Positions 3,866-13,041 of a DNA stretch of 22,503 nucleotides are shown here, in pieces. Origin of the DNA: a virus; the IMG/VR virus record IMGVR_UViG_3300032360_000054, positions 1 through 22,503 of that record; one strand, given 5' to 3'. The number at the start of each line of letters is the position of its first letter. Position 1 is the first letter of the stretch. The notes under the pieces were generated by a model that did not search any database, was not told the DNA's origin, and saw only the letters and a program-made list of their open reading frames with translations. The translations under genes and the position numbers were made by a program.

Positions 3866-5151
3866 GCAAGAAGCAAGTTGCTGAGATAGAGCTGCCACCT
3901 AAATTAGTCCCGGTCTTTGAAGGTAAGGCTAGGGTTAGGGGTTCGTTTGGAGGTAGAGGTAGCTCGAAAACACGCAGCTTTGCATTGATGACAGCAGTCA
4001 AGGGTTATCAGCTTGGGATGTCAGGTGTTAAGGGCCAGATACTCTGTGCTAGAGAGTTTATGAATAGTTTGGGTGAATCCTCGCTTGAAGAGATTAAGAT
4101 AGCAATTCAATCAATCCCTTGGCTGGATGAATATTATGAATGTGGAGAGAAATACATCAGGTCTAGAGATGGCAACATACACTACACCTTCTCAGGACTC
4201 AGACGTTCATTAGACTCTATCAAGTCCAAGGCTCGTATCCTATTGTGCTGGGTAGATGAAGCAGAGGCATTGTCAGGCAGAGCTTATGATGTATTGATTC
4301 CTACGATTCGAGAGGTTGATTCAGAATTGTGGGTCACTTGGAATCCTCTATCAAAATATTCCGCCACTCACGAAAGATTTCGATTAGACCCACCAAAAGA
4401 ATCTAAGATAGTTGAGCTGAACTACAGGGACAATCCTTGGTTTCCACATGTCCTTGAGCTGACCAGACTAGAAGACAAAGAGAAACGTATCGAGACATAC
4501 AGCCATATCTGGGAGGGAGACTTCCTAATATATACAGAGGGTAGTTACTATGGCTTGGAGATGAGACGCATCAAGGATGAAGGTAGAATCTGTTCAGTTC
4601 CATACGATAGGTCTAAGGGAGTTGTAACAGCTTTTGATTTAGGCATAGGTGATTCAACAGCGATATGGTTTGCACAGTTCATTGGGACAGAGGTACACAT
4701 GATTGACTACTATGAGACTTCTGGTGTCGGTCTAGAACATTACGTGAAGGTTTTGCAGGATAAAGGCTACGTCTATGACCAGCATATCTTCCCACATGAT
4801 GTCAGGGTCAGGGAGTTAGGTAGTGGCAAGAGTCGTATCGAGACGTTGGCGGATTTAGGTATCAGGGATATAGACATTGCACCTGACCTACTCATTGATG
4901 ATGGTATCCAACAAGTCAGGACATTACTTGATAGGTGTTACTTCGATGAGAAAAAATGCGAGAAGGGAATTGATACCCTGTTAAACTACTCAAGAGATTG
5001 GGATGACAATGGTAAGGTCTGGAGAATGAAGCCTAACCACAACTGGGCATCTCATGGTGCAGATGCTATGAGGTATCTTGCTGTCGGATACAGTCTGGTG
5101 GATTCCAACTGGGATAAACCATTGAGACGTAAGCTAAAAGGAATCGTATGA
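3862..5151 (+). CDS. terL: Terminase large subunit, ATPase and nuclease
   Basis: 429 aa from GTG 3862, overlapping the TerS stop; a typical length for the PBSX/Terminase_3 family. The Walker A is GSFGGRGSSKT (27-37). Walker B is ILLCWVDEAE (126-135) with D132 and catalytic E133. The coupling motif TWNP is at 159-162. The RNase H-like nuclease domain follows: FDLGIGDS with D258, the HD pair at 311-312, and the late acidic residue in SHGADAMRY (D400). All key residues are present, so it should be active: it cleaves concatemers and drives DNA into the prohead through the portal. It forms ATGA overlaps on both sides, placing it in one long operon. The identity is secure. Confidence 0.97.
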   Translation: MSKKQVAEIELPPKLVPVFEGKARVRGSFGGRGSSKTRSFALMTAVKGYQLGMSGVKGQILCAREFMNSLGESSLEEIKIAIQSIPWLDEYYECGEKYIRSRDGNIHYTFSGLRRSLDSIKSKARILLCWVDEAEALSGRAYDVLIPTIREVDSELWVTWNPLSKYSATHERFRLDPPKESKIVELNYRDNPWFPHVLELTRLEDKEKRIETYSHIWEGDFLIYTEGSYYGLEMRRIKDEGRICSVPYDRSKGVVTAFDLGIGDSTAIWFAQFIGTEVHMIDYYETSGVGLEHYVKVLQDKGYVYDQHIFPHDVRVRELGSGKSRIETLADLGIRDIDIAPDLLIDDGIQQVRTLLDRCYFDEKKCEKGIDTLLNYSRDWDDNGKVWRMKPNHNWASHGADAMRYLAVGYSLVDSNWDKPLRRKLKGIV

Positions 5152-8100
5152 TAAGTCTGTTTAATTACCTAGACCAGAATAAAGAGGATTTAAAGTACAA
5201 CAATCCTGATAGTCTGTTTGGCTATGCATGGGGAATGACCAAAGAGGCAATCAATCTACAATCCGATACAGCATCAGATATTTTGAATGCAGGACTTGAT
5301 GGAGCAGTAAGCCTATTCAATATAGATACTGAACCAACACCTGCACCTCCAGCAACTGATAAAGCAGACTTAGGAATGTATCCTATGGGATTTTCCATGA
5401 CACCTTTGGCATGGCTTCCGCACCTGATGCTTGGTGAAGAGGGTATTAAAGTAGCAGGAGAAAACCTACCCGGTAGTGCAATCAATGTAGCAAGAGGCTT
5501 TACAGAGTTAATCACTAGTCCTGTTGATGCAGTTACAGGTATCGCTCAAACAGTAGAAGGTGGACTGCTTAAAGCAATGCCTGACTCTTGGAAGGACACC
5601 ACAGTTAAGATAGGCAAGGCTTTTGGACATGACTTTGAAGCCTCTATAGAGCAGTTTAATGATTTCGTAGAGTGGGGAGCTGGTAGATATGGTACACCAG
5701 AAGACTTCAGAAGGACTGTAATAGAAGACCCTCTAGGGTTTATGGTGGATGCATGGATGACAGGCGGACTTGCCAAACTTGGATTAAGAACAGCCAAGGA
5801 CAAGATGCCTAACTTCACACCTGAAATGCAAGGACAGATGGTGGAAGCAATTCAGAACATGAACCTAACACCAATCAGGAAATCAACCTTACCATTTGAC
5901 CCAACTACCCCGATAAAGTCATTACTGGAAGTTCCTAAGTTTTCAATGTTCGCAGGAAAACAAGCTGCTGATTGGTCTGGAAATATTCCTCTACAGCAGA
6001 AGTATCATCAAGCCGCAGATATGATTCAGCAGGGTCATAGTCTTGAGGACGTGTGGGCGAAGACAGGATTTTATCAACAGCCTTCAGGTGAATTAGTGTG
6101 GGAAATATCCGATAAAGACTTGAAATGGAAGAATCCAGAAGAATTAACACAGAAAATTATTAAAAGGTTGGGCATACAGATGCAACCTACAACTCCAAAT
6201 ATTAGGTTGGACAGCACTTTGCTAACTGGAAAGTTATCCGATTTCATTGACCATCCTGAAGTCTTCAGAAATTATCCTCACATTGCAAACATTGATATGG
6301 AACTAAGATTCGGGCAGCGTCATTTGAAGTTAGATGGTTTACTTCAAAAGAATGCTCAGGGTCAAGTCACAAATATGCAAGTTGGTAACTTTAGTGCTAT
6401 GGACAACAAAATGATTTGGTATGTAGACCCAATGAAACTTGCTGCCGGGGAAGGCTTTGCTACTGATTCACTATCAACCTTTCTCCACGAGATGCAACAT
6501 GGTATTCAAAGGACTGAGACTTGGACAGGTGGTGGAGTATCTTCTATGGATATGATGGCTAATCTTGAAAGGGCAATAGAAGAAGATAAACGTAGGATAC
6601 TGCAATTCCACAATGGACAACCACCATACGGACATCCTGATTTCGCTGAAGTGGTTAAGATTGATGGGTGGCTTGATGAAATACTAAATACAACAGGACT
6701 TGCAAGACAGAAAGCAGGGAAATATACCTTTGACCAAGTCACAATGGACAAAGAATCGGAGGCTCGAAGAGCGATATATGAACGTCTTCAAGGTGAGTTT
6801 CAGTCTCGTGCGAGTCAGGCAAGAATTGATTTAACTGATGAACAACGAGCGGCTGAGTTTCCTGAAGAATCACAAATGGCACAGGGTCAGCTTCTTCAAG
6901 ACATACCAAGGGAGGGTATCATTTATTCAACTGCTATGGCAGAGTTGCAGAATGCACAAGCGACAGCACCGGGAGGCTTATTGAATCAAAACTTGGATGT
7001 ATTAGTACCAAGACTTCAGCCTTCAGATTTCAAACGCAACAACGATGGCACTTATGTAGGATTCAACAAGTCAATCAACACACCACAGAAAATAACCAAG
7101 TTACTGACGCAGTTGGAAGGTTTAGCCATTGAGGGAGCAGACGCTAGAATGTGGTATGAAGACTCTTCAACGGATATTATGAATCTGGTTAATGGTGACA
7201 AGGTGGAAGCAGAGAAGATTGCACAGATACTAGCAATCACAAGTCAGGTAGCAAATGTAAAAGGGAATACAGGATTCGCACTTAAAGCCTACGCTCAACA
7301 CAAGGCAGGTTTTCCTATAGACACAGGCAGGTTTCCTGTAGAGCAGTCGAAGAGAATAACAGACGTATTGAATGGCATTCCTTGGGAGGGCAGAAAGACA
7401 AACGCATTCTATGGCAACTTGATGGCACAGATAGACCCTTCTAAAATGGTAGAGGGTCAGACCACACAGGATATATGGATGGCAAGAGCATTTGGTTTAT
7501 CAGGACAACCCGGTGATACTCAATACCAGATTATGGAGAAGATTACACAGAACATAGCAGCACAGAATGATTGGACACCATATCAGGCCCAAGCAGCTAT
7601 TTGGGTAGCGACCAAGGCTCGGAACGAGTCCATGAGAAGCGAGATTAACGCACATATCAAAAAGAAAGGATGGGGTACAAACGCTAACAATATAATGCCT
7701 GAGCATCAGGCGAAGTTCGATAAGTATTACCAGAAGATGGTCTACGATTCAGAATTTAACTTGGATGAATTTACAAAAGCTTCATACAATTTCGCAGATG
7801 GCATTGTAGATAATCTTGGGTTCGTTAGTCTTGAGGCAGTACCTAGCACATCACTTAACGTACTACCGGGAATACATAATGCACCACCTGAACAGGTAGC
7901 AGAGTTTACCAAGTCGATGTACTCGATATTCCTAGACGAAAATGGTGTGGATTTACTAGCCAAGGAAATAGGCATGGCTTCACCAGACAATTTCATGGGA
8001 TTCGGGGGATGGGAGGGAGATATAAACCCAAACATTCAGGTTCAGGGACTACTCTCAGGCACAATCGAAGGTGGTATCAACCCGGCTGACGTTGAATTAG

Positions 8101-8690
8101 TTGAGCTGTATGCTTCTGTAGTGGGAACAGTATTCAAACAGGATGGTGTCTCTTACCGAAGAGCATTCTCTGAAGATACTGTAGCCAAACAGAATGGAGT
8201 TGACGTTGATGCAGGTCGAAGACTTACCAAAGAAGAGCATGAAATTATCTACGATGCATTACAAAAACAGTTTGGACACGCTAGGTTTGAGCCTACTTCA
8301 ACTGGAACAGGTGTTAATATAATTCAATATCCTAAGGATGATGGTACGTTGGAAATGCCTAATGCCAAGTTCAAACAGATGGTAAAAAAGGCTATAATGG
8401 TAGCCGACATTGTCGATGTAGATTTAGTTTATTACAGGTCAGAAGGCGATTTAATTTTTAACGATTGGAAGGAGAATCCAAATGGCGAGTCGTATCAAAT
8501 CAGAGAGAACCGCACCGAAAAATCACAGAATCTTTACGAACAACTGGTCTATAAGTACAGTCAAGAGGCAGACACAATCAGACAAGAATTTGGTGACAAA
8601 TACGGATGGGGAGAAGTCCAAGAAACAAACGTGAATGAGGGTCTGCTCAAACAAACAGACGAAAAACTTCCTAATCACCTACTGGAATAG
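5148..8690 (+). CDS. Very large polyvalent virion protein with HExxH motif, 1180 aa
   Basis: The largest gene in the window. The N-terminal ~200 residues have alternating hydrophobic and amphipathic stretches. A middle region contains STFLHEMQHGIQRTE with H447, E448 and H451, followed by GGG: the HExxH arrangement of the metallopeptidase-like domains in phage and plasmid polyvalent proteins. Near 775-830 is DIWMARAFG and later QAQAAIWVATKAR, which resembles the DUF7178-type segment of other such proteins. The C-terminal ~150 residues are charged. Proteins of this design are thought to be packed in the capsid and injected with DNA, carrying several enzymatic domains to the new host. It follows terL by ATGA overlap and precedes the adaptor and tail genes. 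That it is ejected, and that the HExxH is a working zinc protease, are inferences; no third zinc ligand was identified. Confidence 0.9.
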   Translation: MISLFNYLDQNKEDLKYNNPDSLFGYAWGMTKEAINLQSDTASDILNAGLDGAVSLFNIDTEPTPAPPATDKADLGMYPMGFSMTPLAWLPHLMLGEEGIKVAGENLPGSAINVARGFTELITSPVDAVTGIAQTVEGGLLKAMPDSWKDTTVKIGKAFGHDFEASIEQFNDFVEWGAGRYGTPEDFRRTVIEDPLGFMVDAWMTGGLAKLGLRTAKDKMPNFTPEMQGQMVEAIQNMNLTPIRKSTLPFDPTTPIKSLLEVPKFSMFAGKQAADWSGNIPLQQKYHQAADMIQQGHSLEDVWAKTGFYQQPSGELVWEISDKDLKWKNPEELTQKIIKRLGIQMQPTTPNIRLDSTLLTGKLSDFIDHPEVFRNYPHIANIDMELRFGQRHLKLDGLLQKNAQGQVTNMQVGNFSAMDNKMIWYVDPMKLAAGEGFATDSLSTFLHEMQHGIQRTETWTGGGVSSMDMMANLERAIEEDKRRILQFHNGQPPYGHPDFAEVVKIDGWLDEILNTTGLARQKAGKYTFDQVTMDKESEARRAIYERLQGEFQSRASQARIDLTDEQRAAEFPEESQMAQGQLLQDIPREGIIYSTAMAELQNAQATAPGGLLNQNLDVLVPRLQPSDFKRNNDGTYVGFNKSINTPQKITKLLTQLEGLAIEGADARMWYEDSSTDIMNLVNGDKVEAEKIAQILAITSQVANVKGNTGFALKAYAQHKAGFPIDTGRFPVEQSKRITDVLNGIPWEGRKTNAFYGNLMAQIDPSKMVEGQTTQDIWMARAFGLSGQPGDTQYQIMEKITQNIAAQNDWTPYQAQAAIWVATKARNESMRSEINAHIKKKGWGTNANNIMPEHQAKFDKYYQKMVYDSEFNLDEFTKASYNFADGIVDNLGFVSLEAVPSTSLNVLPGIHNAPPEQVAEFTKSMYSIFLDENGVDLLAKEIGMASPDNFMGFGGWEGDINPNIQVQGLLSGTIEGGINPADVELVELYASVVGTVFKQDGVSYRRAFSEDTVAKQNGVDVDAGRRLTKEEHEIIYDALQKQFGHARFEPTSTGTGVNIIQYPKDDGTLEMPNAKFKQMVKKAIMVADIVDVDLVYYRSEGDLIFNDWKENPNGESYQIRENRTEKSQNLYEQLVYKYSQEADTIRQEFGDKYGWGEVQETNVNEGLLKQTDEKLPNHLLE

Positions 8691-8720
8691 CCTATACTAA
8701 TACAAAATCGAGGAGGATAT

Positions 8721-9353
8721 ATGACAACCGCATTTGAAGAAAAACTGAGATATTTACAAGAACTGGGTGTTGATACTCCCGAAGGAATATTACAACTCTT
8801 AACTGGAGTAGGAGGAGAAGAAAGTCAATATCCACAAGGAGTTATGGATTTTCAAGGCCATGACAAGATGATAAACCAACACTATGATGAATGGAGTCCT
8901 ACTGATGGAATCCCCGGTGAAGGCAATCCTCATATTGGTGAGACTCAAACGAACTTAGGGTTACCTGATACTGCCTCATATAAATCCGGATATGGTAGTG
9001 GCTCAGGGATAAACTCGAACTGGGGAAGTGGGAAATACAATTATAAGAAAAATATCTATGATGTGCAGACGATAAACATGATGATTAATCAGGGAGCAAT
9101 CAACCCAAAAGTAGACCAAATAGTTCCTCGACCCGATGTAGGTGAGGGTCAGTATGAAATTAAACTAGCATCTGCTGACAACACACTCTGGAATGACCAG
9201 TTACAAATGTTTATGTCACCAGATTGGATGCGTACAGGAACAATGGGTCAAGAGAGATTTAAAGAGAATATCATGGGTGGTGGTAGAAAATATAAAAGTT
9301 TGAGTCCAAATACCTATCGGGGTTCTTCAAATCAGCCACTAAAATTTACTTAG
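8721..9353 (+). CDS. Hypothetical structural-region protein, 210 aa
   Basis: Strong ribosome binding site (GAGGAGGATAT) before ATG 8721. The N-terminal ~30 residues are helical (FEEKLRYLQELGVDTPEGIL), then a low-complexity Gly, Ser, Tyr and Asn region (about 85-110: GYGSGSGINSNWGSGKYNY) and a polar C-terminus rich in Met, Asp and Lys. There is no membrane segment. It sits between the polyvalent protein and the adaptor, so it is probably a minor virion component or assembly partner. I do not recognise the family. The 30-nt gap before it holds no visible terminator or promoter. Confidence 0.85.
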   Translation: MTTAFEEKLRYLQELGVDTPEGILQLLTGVGGEESQYPQGVMDFQGHDKMINQHYDEWSPTDGIPGEGNPHIGETQTNLGLPDTASYKSGYGSGSGINSNWGSGKYNYKKNIYDVQTINMMINQGAINPKVDQIVPRPDVGEGQYEIKLASADNTLWNDQLQMFMSPDWMRTGTMGQERFKENIMGGGRKYKSLSPNTYRGSSNQPLKFT

Positions 9354-9361
9354 GAGGATAA

Positions 9362-9991
9362 ATGGCACTCACTACTTACACAGAACTGAAAGCAAGTATA
9401 GCTGACTTCCTCAACAGAGACGATTTAACAGCAGTCATACCTGATTTCATTACCTTGGCAGAGTCTCAAATAAACAGGGATGTACGTCATTGGAAGATGG
9501 AAGCTCGTTCAAGTGGTCAACAATCAGCCGCAGACGAGTACATGCAAATACCTTCTGATTGGGTAGAGACAATAAGACTTCATCTCACAGGTACTGGAAC
9601 ATCAGTAGTCAATCTCATATCAAGAGATGCCATGGCAGACAAACGACAAAAGAATGAAGACACAAGTGGTACACCAATGTACTACACACACGCAGATAGT
9701 CAATTCCAGTTATATCCAACACCATCTGCTGATACGGATTTTGAGTTGCTCTACTTTCAGAAGCTTGATGCTTTAAGTGGTAGTAACGCAGATAATTGGC
9801 TTTTATTAGATTCGCCTGATGTATACCTCTACGGAGCGTTATTACATTCAGCACCCTATCTAGCTGAAGACCAAAGGATAGCTATATGGGCGCAGATGTA
9901 TTCTGCTGCTGTACAGCGTTTAAATGAAGTTTCTGAAGATGCTAGATTTAGTGGTTCAGGACTTAAACTTAAAATAAGAGGATTAGTATGA
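9362..9991 (+). CDS. Head-tail adaptor protein, SU10/P22 gp4-like
   Basis: 209 aa. The opening TYTELKASIADFLNR (about 5-19) and TLAESQINRDVRHWKME (about 31-47) are the signature of the SU10-type adaptor family found in many podoviruses. The middle has LPSDW-type aromatic segments (IPSDWVETIRLHL), and the C-terminus is helical (YSAAVQRLNEVSEDA). The protein would form a ring under the portal to connect the short tail and seal packaged DNA. The ribosome binding site AGGAGG lies 5-10 nt upstream of ATG 9362. It overlaps the following tail gene by ATGA. Family recognition is by motif, with good confidence. Confidence 0.8.
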   Translation: MALTTYTELKASIADFLNRDDLTAVIPDFITLAESQINRDVRHWKMEARSSGQQSAADEYMQIPSDWVETIRLHLTGTGTSVVNLISRDAMADKRQKNEDTSGTPMYYTHADSQFQLYPTPSADTDFELLYFQKLDALSGSNADNWLLLDSPDVYLYGALLHSAPYLAEDQRIAIWAQMYSAAVQRLNEVSEDARFSGSGLKLKIRGLV

Positions 9992-10371
9992 GTTTTACAA
10001 ACTTTTTAGAGACAGAAATACTAGACCATGTGTTTGCAGGTGCAGCTTATACAGCACCAAGCACTAAGTATATAGGACTATTCACAGCAATATCTGATGG
10101 TGAAGCAGGTTCAGTAACAGAGGTATCAGGCAATGCTTATGCAAGACAGGCTATGGCATTTACCACTTCTGGTGCTACTACAAGCAACAATGCGGCTGTT
10201 GAATTTCCTACAGCAACAGGTTCTTGGGGTACGATAACTCATGTAGGTATATACGATGCAGCAACATCAGGCAACTTAATGGTTTACGCAACATTAACTG
10301 CCAGTAAGGCAATTGCATCAGGAGACGTATTTCGAGTTCCATCAGGTGATTTAGATATTACATTGAACTAG
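9988..10371 (+). CDS. Tail fibre-type protein, 127 aa
   Basis: This compact beta-rich protein matches a common phage family annotated as tail fibre or DUF7941-like. It begins MSFTNFLETEILDHVFAG (typical of the family), continues with YTAPSTKYIGLFTA, and later has FPTATGSWGTITHVGIYDA (about 69-87) and FRVPSGDLDITLN at the end. Proteins of this family are small virion decorations or fibre parts, usually encoded next to adaptors and fibres, as here. The start overlaps the adaptor stop. The exact location in the virion is inferred. Confidence 0.8.
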   Translation: MSFTNFLETEILDHVFAGAAYTAPSTKYIGLFTAISDGEAGSVTEVSGNAYARQAMAFTTSGATTSNNAAVEFPTATGSWGTITHVGIYDAATSGNLMVYATLTASKAIASGDVFRVPSGDLDITLN

Positions 10372-10383
10372 GACTAATCTTAA

Positions 10384-10971
10384 ATGAGATATAGTCAGTT
10401 TAAATACAGTAGAGGAAGGTATGGTACTGCTGACCTTCACGAAGGTGCATCTGCTGTATCTGTTCACTCTAGCATAGCGACTGTAAGTGCTGTAAGAGTT
10501 CGTACTTCAGGAGCATTAGTTGCTGGAGCAACAGTTGTAGTTACAGAGGCTTTCTCAACAGTTAGAGGAGCAGGTGCGTTTAGTTCTAATGCTACAACAA
10601 CCTGTGCAGCTCAGAGAATACATCAAGGAGCAGCAACAGCGACTGTAGCAAGTTCCATAGTAGGTGCAGCTCAGAGAATACATCAGGCTGCTGCTACATT
10701 AGATGGTAGCTGTACTATAGCAACCTCTGTAGAAAGAGTAAGGTTATTTAGTTCAACAATGACATCTACTGCATCAATAACAGCGATAGGTGGTTATGTG
10801 AGATTCGGAGAAGCAACAGCATCACCAACAGCAAGTATAATAGCAGTAGGAAGACTCAAGTGGTCACCTATGGCAGAGGGTGAAGAAGAATGGACACCAA
10901 TAGTTAACGATTCAGTAACATGGACACCAATAGTCAACGATTCAGTAACATGGACACAAAAAGCGGCATAA
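10384..10971 (+). CDS. Repetitive Ala/Ser/Thr-rich virion protein, 195 aa
   Basis: The N-terminus is basic and aromatic (MRYSQFKYSRGRYGT). The rest is a series of roughly 20-residue units rich in Ala, Ser, Thr and Val, with recurring AAQRIHQ, suggesting repeated beta strands like those in fibre shafts. The C-terminus changes to three 10-residue units (WSPMAEGEEE, then WTPIVNDSVT twice) and a final WTQKAA. Repeats exist at DNA level too (see repeat entries), so the gene has grown by duplication. Neighbours are a tail fibre-type gene and the gp10-like gene, so it is most likely a fibre or surface component. No family recognised with certainty. Confidence 0.8.
   Translation: MRYSQFKYSRGRYGTADLHEGASAVSVHSSIATVSAVRVRTSGALVAGATVVVTEAFSTVRGAGAFSSNATTTCAAQRIHQGAATATVASSIVGAAQRIHQAAATLDGSCTIATSVERVRLFSSTMTSTASITAIGGYVRFGEATASPTASIIAVGRLKWSPMAEGEEEWTPIVNDSVTWTPIVNDSVTWTQKAA
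10604..10685 (+). repeat. 22-nt direct repeat, 60-nt period, in the repetitive gene
   Basis: GTGCAGCTCAGAGAATACAT plus CA occurs at 10604-10625 and again at 10664-10685, exactly 60 nt apart and in frame, giving the repeated AAQRIHQ of the 195-aa protein. Identity at synonymous positions implies a recent duplication or gene conversion. Confidence 0.8.
10861..10958 (+). repeat. 30-nt in-frame tandem repeat at the gene's 3' end
   Basis: Units 10891-10920 and 10921-10950 differ by a single T/C change. A diverged unit of the same length precedes them (10861-10890), and the first 7 nt of a fourth start at 10951. Each encodes ten residues beginning with Trp. Unit-number changes would stay in frame. 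Confidence 0.85.
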
Positions 10972-10975
10972 TATT

Positions 10976-12454
10976 ATGGCATTAATACCACTACAATTAC
11001 CACCGGGAGTTCATAGAAATGGCACAGATTTCGAGTCATCGAATAGATGGAGAGATGCTAATTTGGTCAGATGGAACGATGGTTCACTCAGACCTGTAGG
11101 TGGTTGGAACACAAGAAAAGCATCTGCAACAGCATCAGTTCCAAGAGCATTACATGCTTGGGTGGACAATAGCAACGCTTCAGCAATGGTTGCTGGTACA
11201 CATAACAAACTCATTTACATCAATGCATCAGGCACACTTTCAGACATAACACCTTCAGGACTCACATCAGGAGATGTGGATGCAGTAATAAATACTGCCT
11301 ATGGTGGTGGTTTCTGGGGATTAGGATATTATGGAACTACTCGACCAAGTACAGGTGTTTACTCAGAAGCTACAACTTGGGCATTGGACAACTGGGGTCA
11401 ATATCTTCTAGCGTGTTCATCCAAGGATGGAAAAATTTACGAGTGGCAATTGAATACCTCAGTCCTACCAACAGCATTAACCAATGCTCCAGTAGGTAAT
11501 AATTCTATGTTGGTGACTGAAGAGAGATTCGTATTCGCCCTCGGTGCAGGTGGAAATCCAAGAAAGGTTCAATGGTGCGATAAGGAAGCAAACACAGTTT
11601 GGACACCAGCAGCAACAAACGAGGCAGGTGATTTCGAGCTACAGACAACTGGACAGATTATGTGTGGAGTCAGAATGAGAGGTCGGACATTGATTCTGAC
11701 AGATACGGATGCTCATATAGCTACTTATAGTGGGCCGCCATTCGTGTATGGATTCGAGAGAGTCGGTACAGCTTGTGGAGCTGTCGCAAGAAAATCTTTG
11801 GTTGCAATCGACCAAGGTGCATTTTGGTTAGGTGCAAATGGATTCTTCATGTTTGATGGTTCAATAGCAACAGAATTAAAGTGTGATGTACACGATTATA
11901 TCTTCAGGAACATCTCTAGCAGTCAAATCAGCAAGGCATACGCTATCCACAACTCACAACATAGTGAGATATGGTGGTTCTATACCTCAGAAAATTCAAC
12001 GGAGAATGATAGATACGTCACCTATGACTACAAGGAAGGACATTGGTCTGTTGGTGAATTAGACAGAACAGCAGGTGTGGATAGAGGTGTATTCGATTTT
12101 CCTATATGGGCAGATGCAGATGGCGATTTATTCAACCACGAATATGCATTCGACCATGATGACCTTACACCATTCGCTGAGTCAGGTTCGATAAGCCTTG
12201 GTAATGGTGACCAAATTATGAAAGTAACTAATCTTATTCCTGACGAACTCACACAAGGAGATGTCAAGGTTACCTTCAAGACAAGATTTCATCCAAACGA
12301 TACTGAATCTACACATGGCTCATACACTATGGCGAACCCTACTCCTGTCAGATTCTCAGGTAGACAGATAAGAATGAGAATTGAGAGTAACAGACTTTCA
12401 GATTGGAGAGCAGGTGTGATGCGAATAGAAGCTAAACCGGGAGGTGGAAGATGA
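10976..12454 (+). CDS. P22 gp10-like tail hub or DNA-stabilisation protein
   Basis: 492 aa, the size of P22 gp10 relatives. The start (LQLPPGVHRNGTDFES, about 7-22) followed by RWRDANLVRWNDGSLRPVGG (about 24-43) is typical of the marine-phage members of this group. The body consists of repeated beta-strand and Gly-aromatic blades (for example KDGKIYEWQ, FFMFDGS, WWFYTSEN) that suggest a beta-propeller. Family members bind beneath the portal and adaptor to close the channel and carry tailspikes. The gene starts 4 nt after the previous stop without a strong ribosome binding site and overlaps the next gene by 4 nt. Family recognition is moderate to good; the exact role is inferred from P22. Confidence 0.8.
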   Translation: MALIPLQLPPGVHRNGTDFESSNRWRDANLVRWNDGSLRPVGGWNTRKASATASVPRALHAWVDNSNASAMVAGTHNKLIYINASGTLSDITPSGLTSGDVDAVINTAYGGGFWGLGYYGTTRPSTGVYSEATTWALDNWGQYLLACSSKDGKIYEWQLNTSVLPTALTNAPVGNNSMLVTEERFVFALGAGGNPRKVQWCDKEANTVWTPAATNEAGDFELQTTGQIMCGVRMRGRTLILTDTDAHIATYSGPPFVYGFERVGTACGAVARKSLVAIDQGAFWLGANGFFMFDGSIATELKCDVHDYIFRNISSSQISKAYAIHNSQHSEIWWFYTSENSTENDRYVTYDYKEGHWSVGELDRTAGVDRGVFDFPIWADADGDLFNHEYAFDHDDLTPFAESGSISLGNGDQIMKVTNLIPDELTQGDVKVTFKTRFHPNDTESTHGSYTMANPTPVRFSGRQIRMRIESNRLSDWRAGVMRIEAKPGGGR

Positions 12455-12666
12455 GTGGACAAATACCACCAGCACCATTAGGAGACAAGTGGAATATCTG
12501 GGGAGAGCGTATAAACAAATTTATTGTTAATACTCGTAACAAATTAGAATTTAAAGACTCTGATTCTAAAGCATCTGAAAATGGAATATTGATGTGGGAT
12601 GAAGCTGAAGGCACAGTAGTAGTATCAAAGAATGGTGCTTGGGTAAAACTAGAATTAGACCCATGA
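12451..12666 (+). CDS. Small hypothetical protein, 71 aa
   Basis: It overlaps the gp10-like gene at ATGA and has GGAGGTGG upstream. The protein begins MSGQIPPAPLGDKWNIW, has a short basic helix and ends with a beta-like segment (GTVVVSKNGAWVKLEL). It is common for such a short gene to sit between gp10-like and GNAT-like genes in this phage type. Probably a minor structural or fibre-linked protein; the function is unknown. Confidence 0.75.
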   Translation: MSGQIPPAPLGDKWNIWGERINKFIVNTRNKLEFKDSDSKASENGILMWDEAEGTVVVSKNGAWVKLELDP

Positions 12667-13040
12667 GTATGCAAGACGAATTATTAAAATGCAGGGATTG
12701 GATACAGTCTGCACTAGATAAAGGTGGAGACACTCACGACTTCAAAGACATTGTAGATGGAGTGATAAGTGGACACATGCAACTATGGAGTGGTGAAAGA
12801 GGGTGTGCAATTACAGAGATATTAGTGTATCCTAATAAGAAAATTCTGCATGTCTTCCTAGCAGGTGGAGCAAAAGGACATGGAATTGACCAAATAACTG
12901 ACATGCATGATAGTGCTGTTGAATTTGCCAAGCGTAACGATTGCCAAGGGATGACTGTAAGTGGCAGAGCAGGTTGGAAGAAGATTTTAGCATCAAGGGG
13001 ATGGAAACAGCAATTCGTAACATTAGCAAAGGAGTTTTGA
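12663..13040 (+). CDS. GNAT-like phage protein, 125 aa
   Basis: I place the start at ATG 12663, overlapping the previous stop (ATGA); a longer frame from a TTG at 12639 lacks support. Residues 48-66 (CAITEILVYPNKKILHVFL) form the paired beta strands, and 87-108 (VEFAKRNDC...GRAGWKKIL) the helix and arginine-containing loop seen in a small acetyltransferase-like family that recurs between tail and internal virion genes of marine podoviruses. The full acetyl-CoA binding motif (Q/R-x-x-G-x-G/A) is only loosely represented, so it may be a degenerate GNAT fold with a structural role. Acetyl transfer is not shown by the sequence. Confidence 0.7.
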   Translation: MSMQDELLKCRDWIQSALDKGGDTHDFKDIVDGVISGHMQLWSGERGCAITEILVYPNKKILHVFLAGGAKGHGIDQITDMHDSAVEFAKRNDCQGMTVSGRAGWKKILASRGWKQQFVTLAKEF

Positions 13041-13041
13041 C

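Noticed and set aside
12639-12662. Upstream TTG start for the GNAT-like protein
   Set aside because: ATG 12663 overlaps the preceding stop (ATGA), the pattern used throughout this operon.
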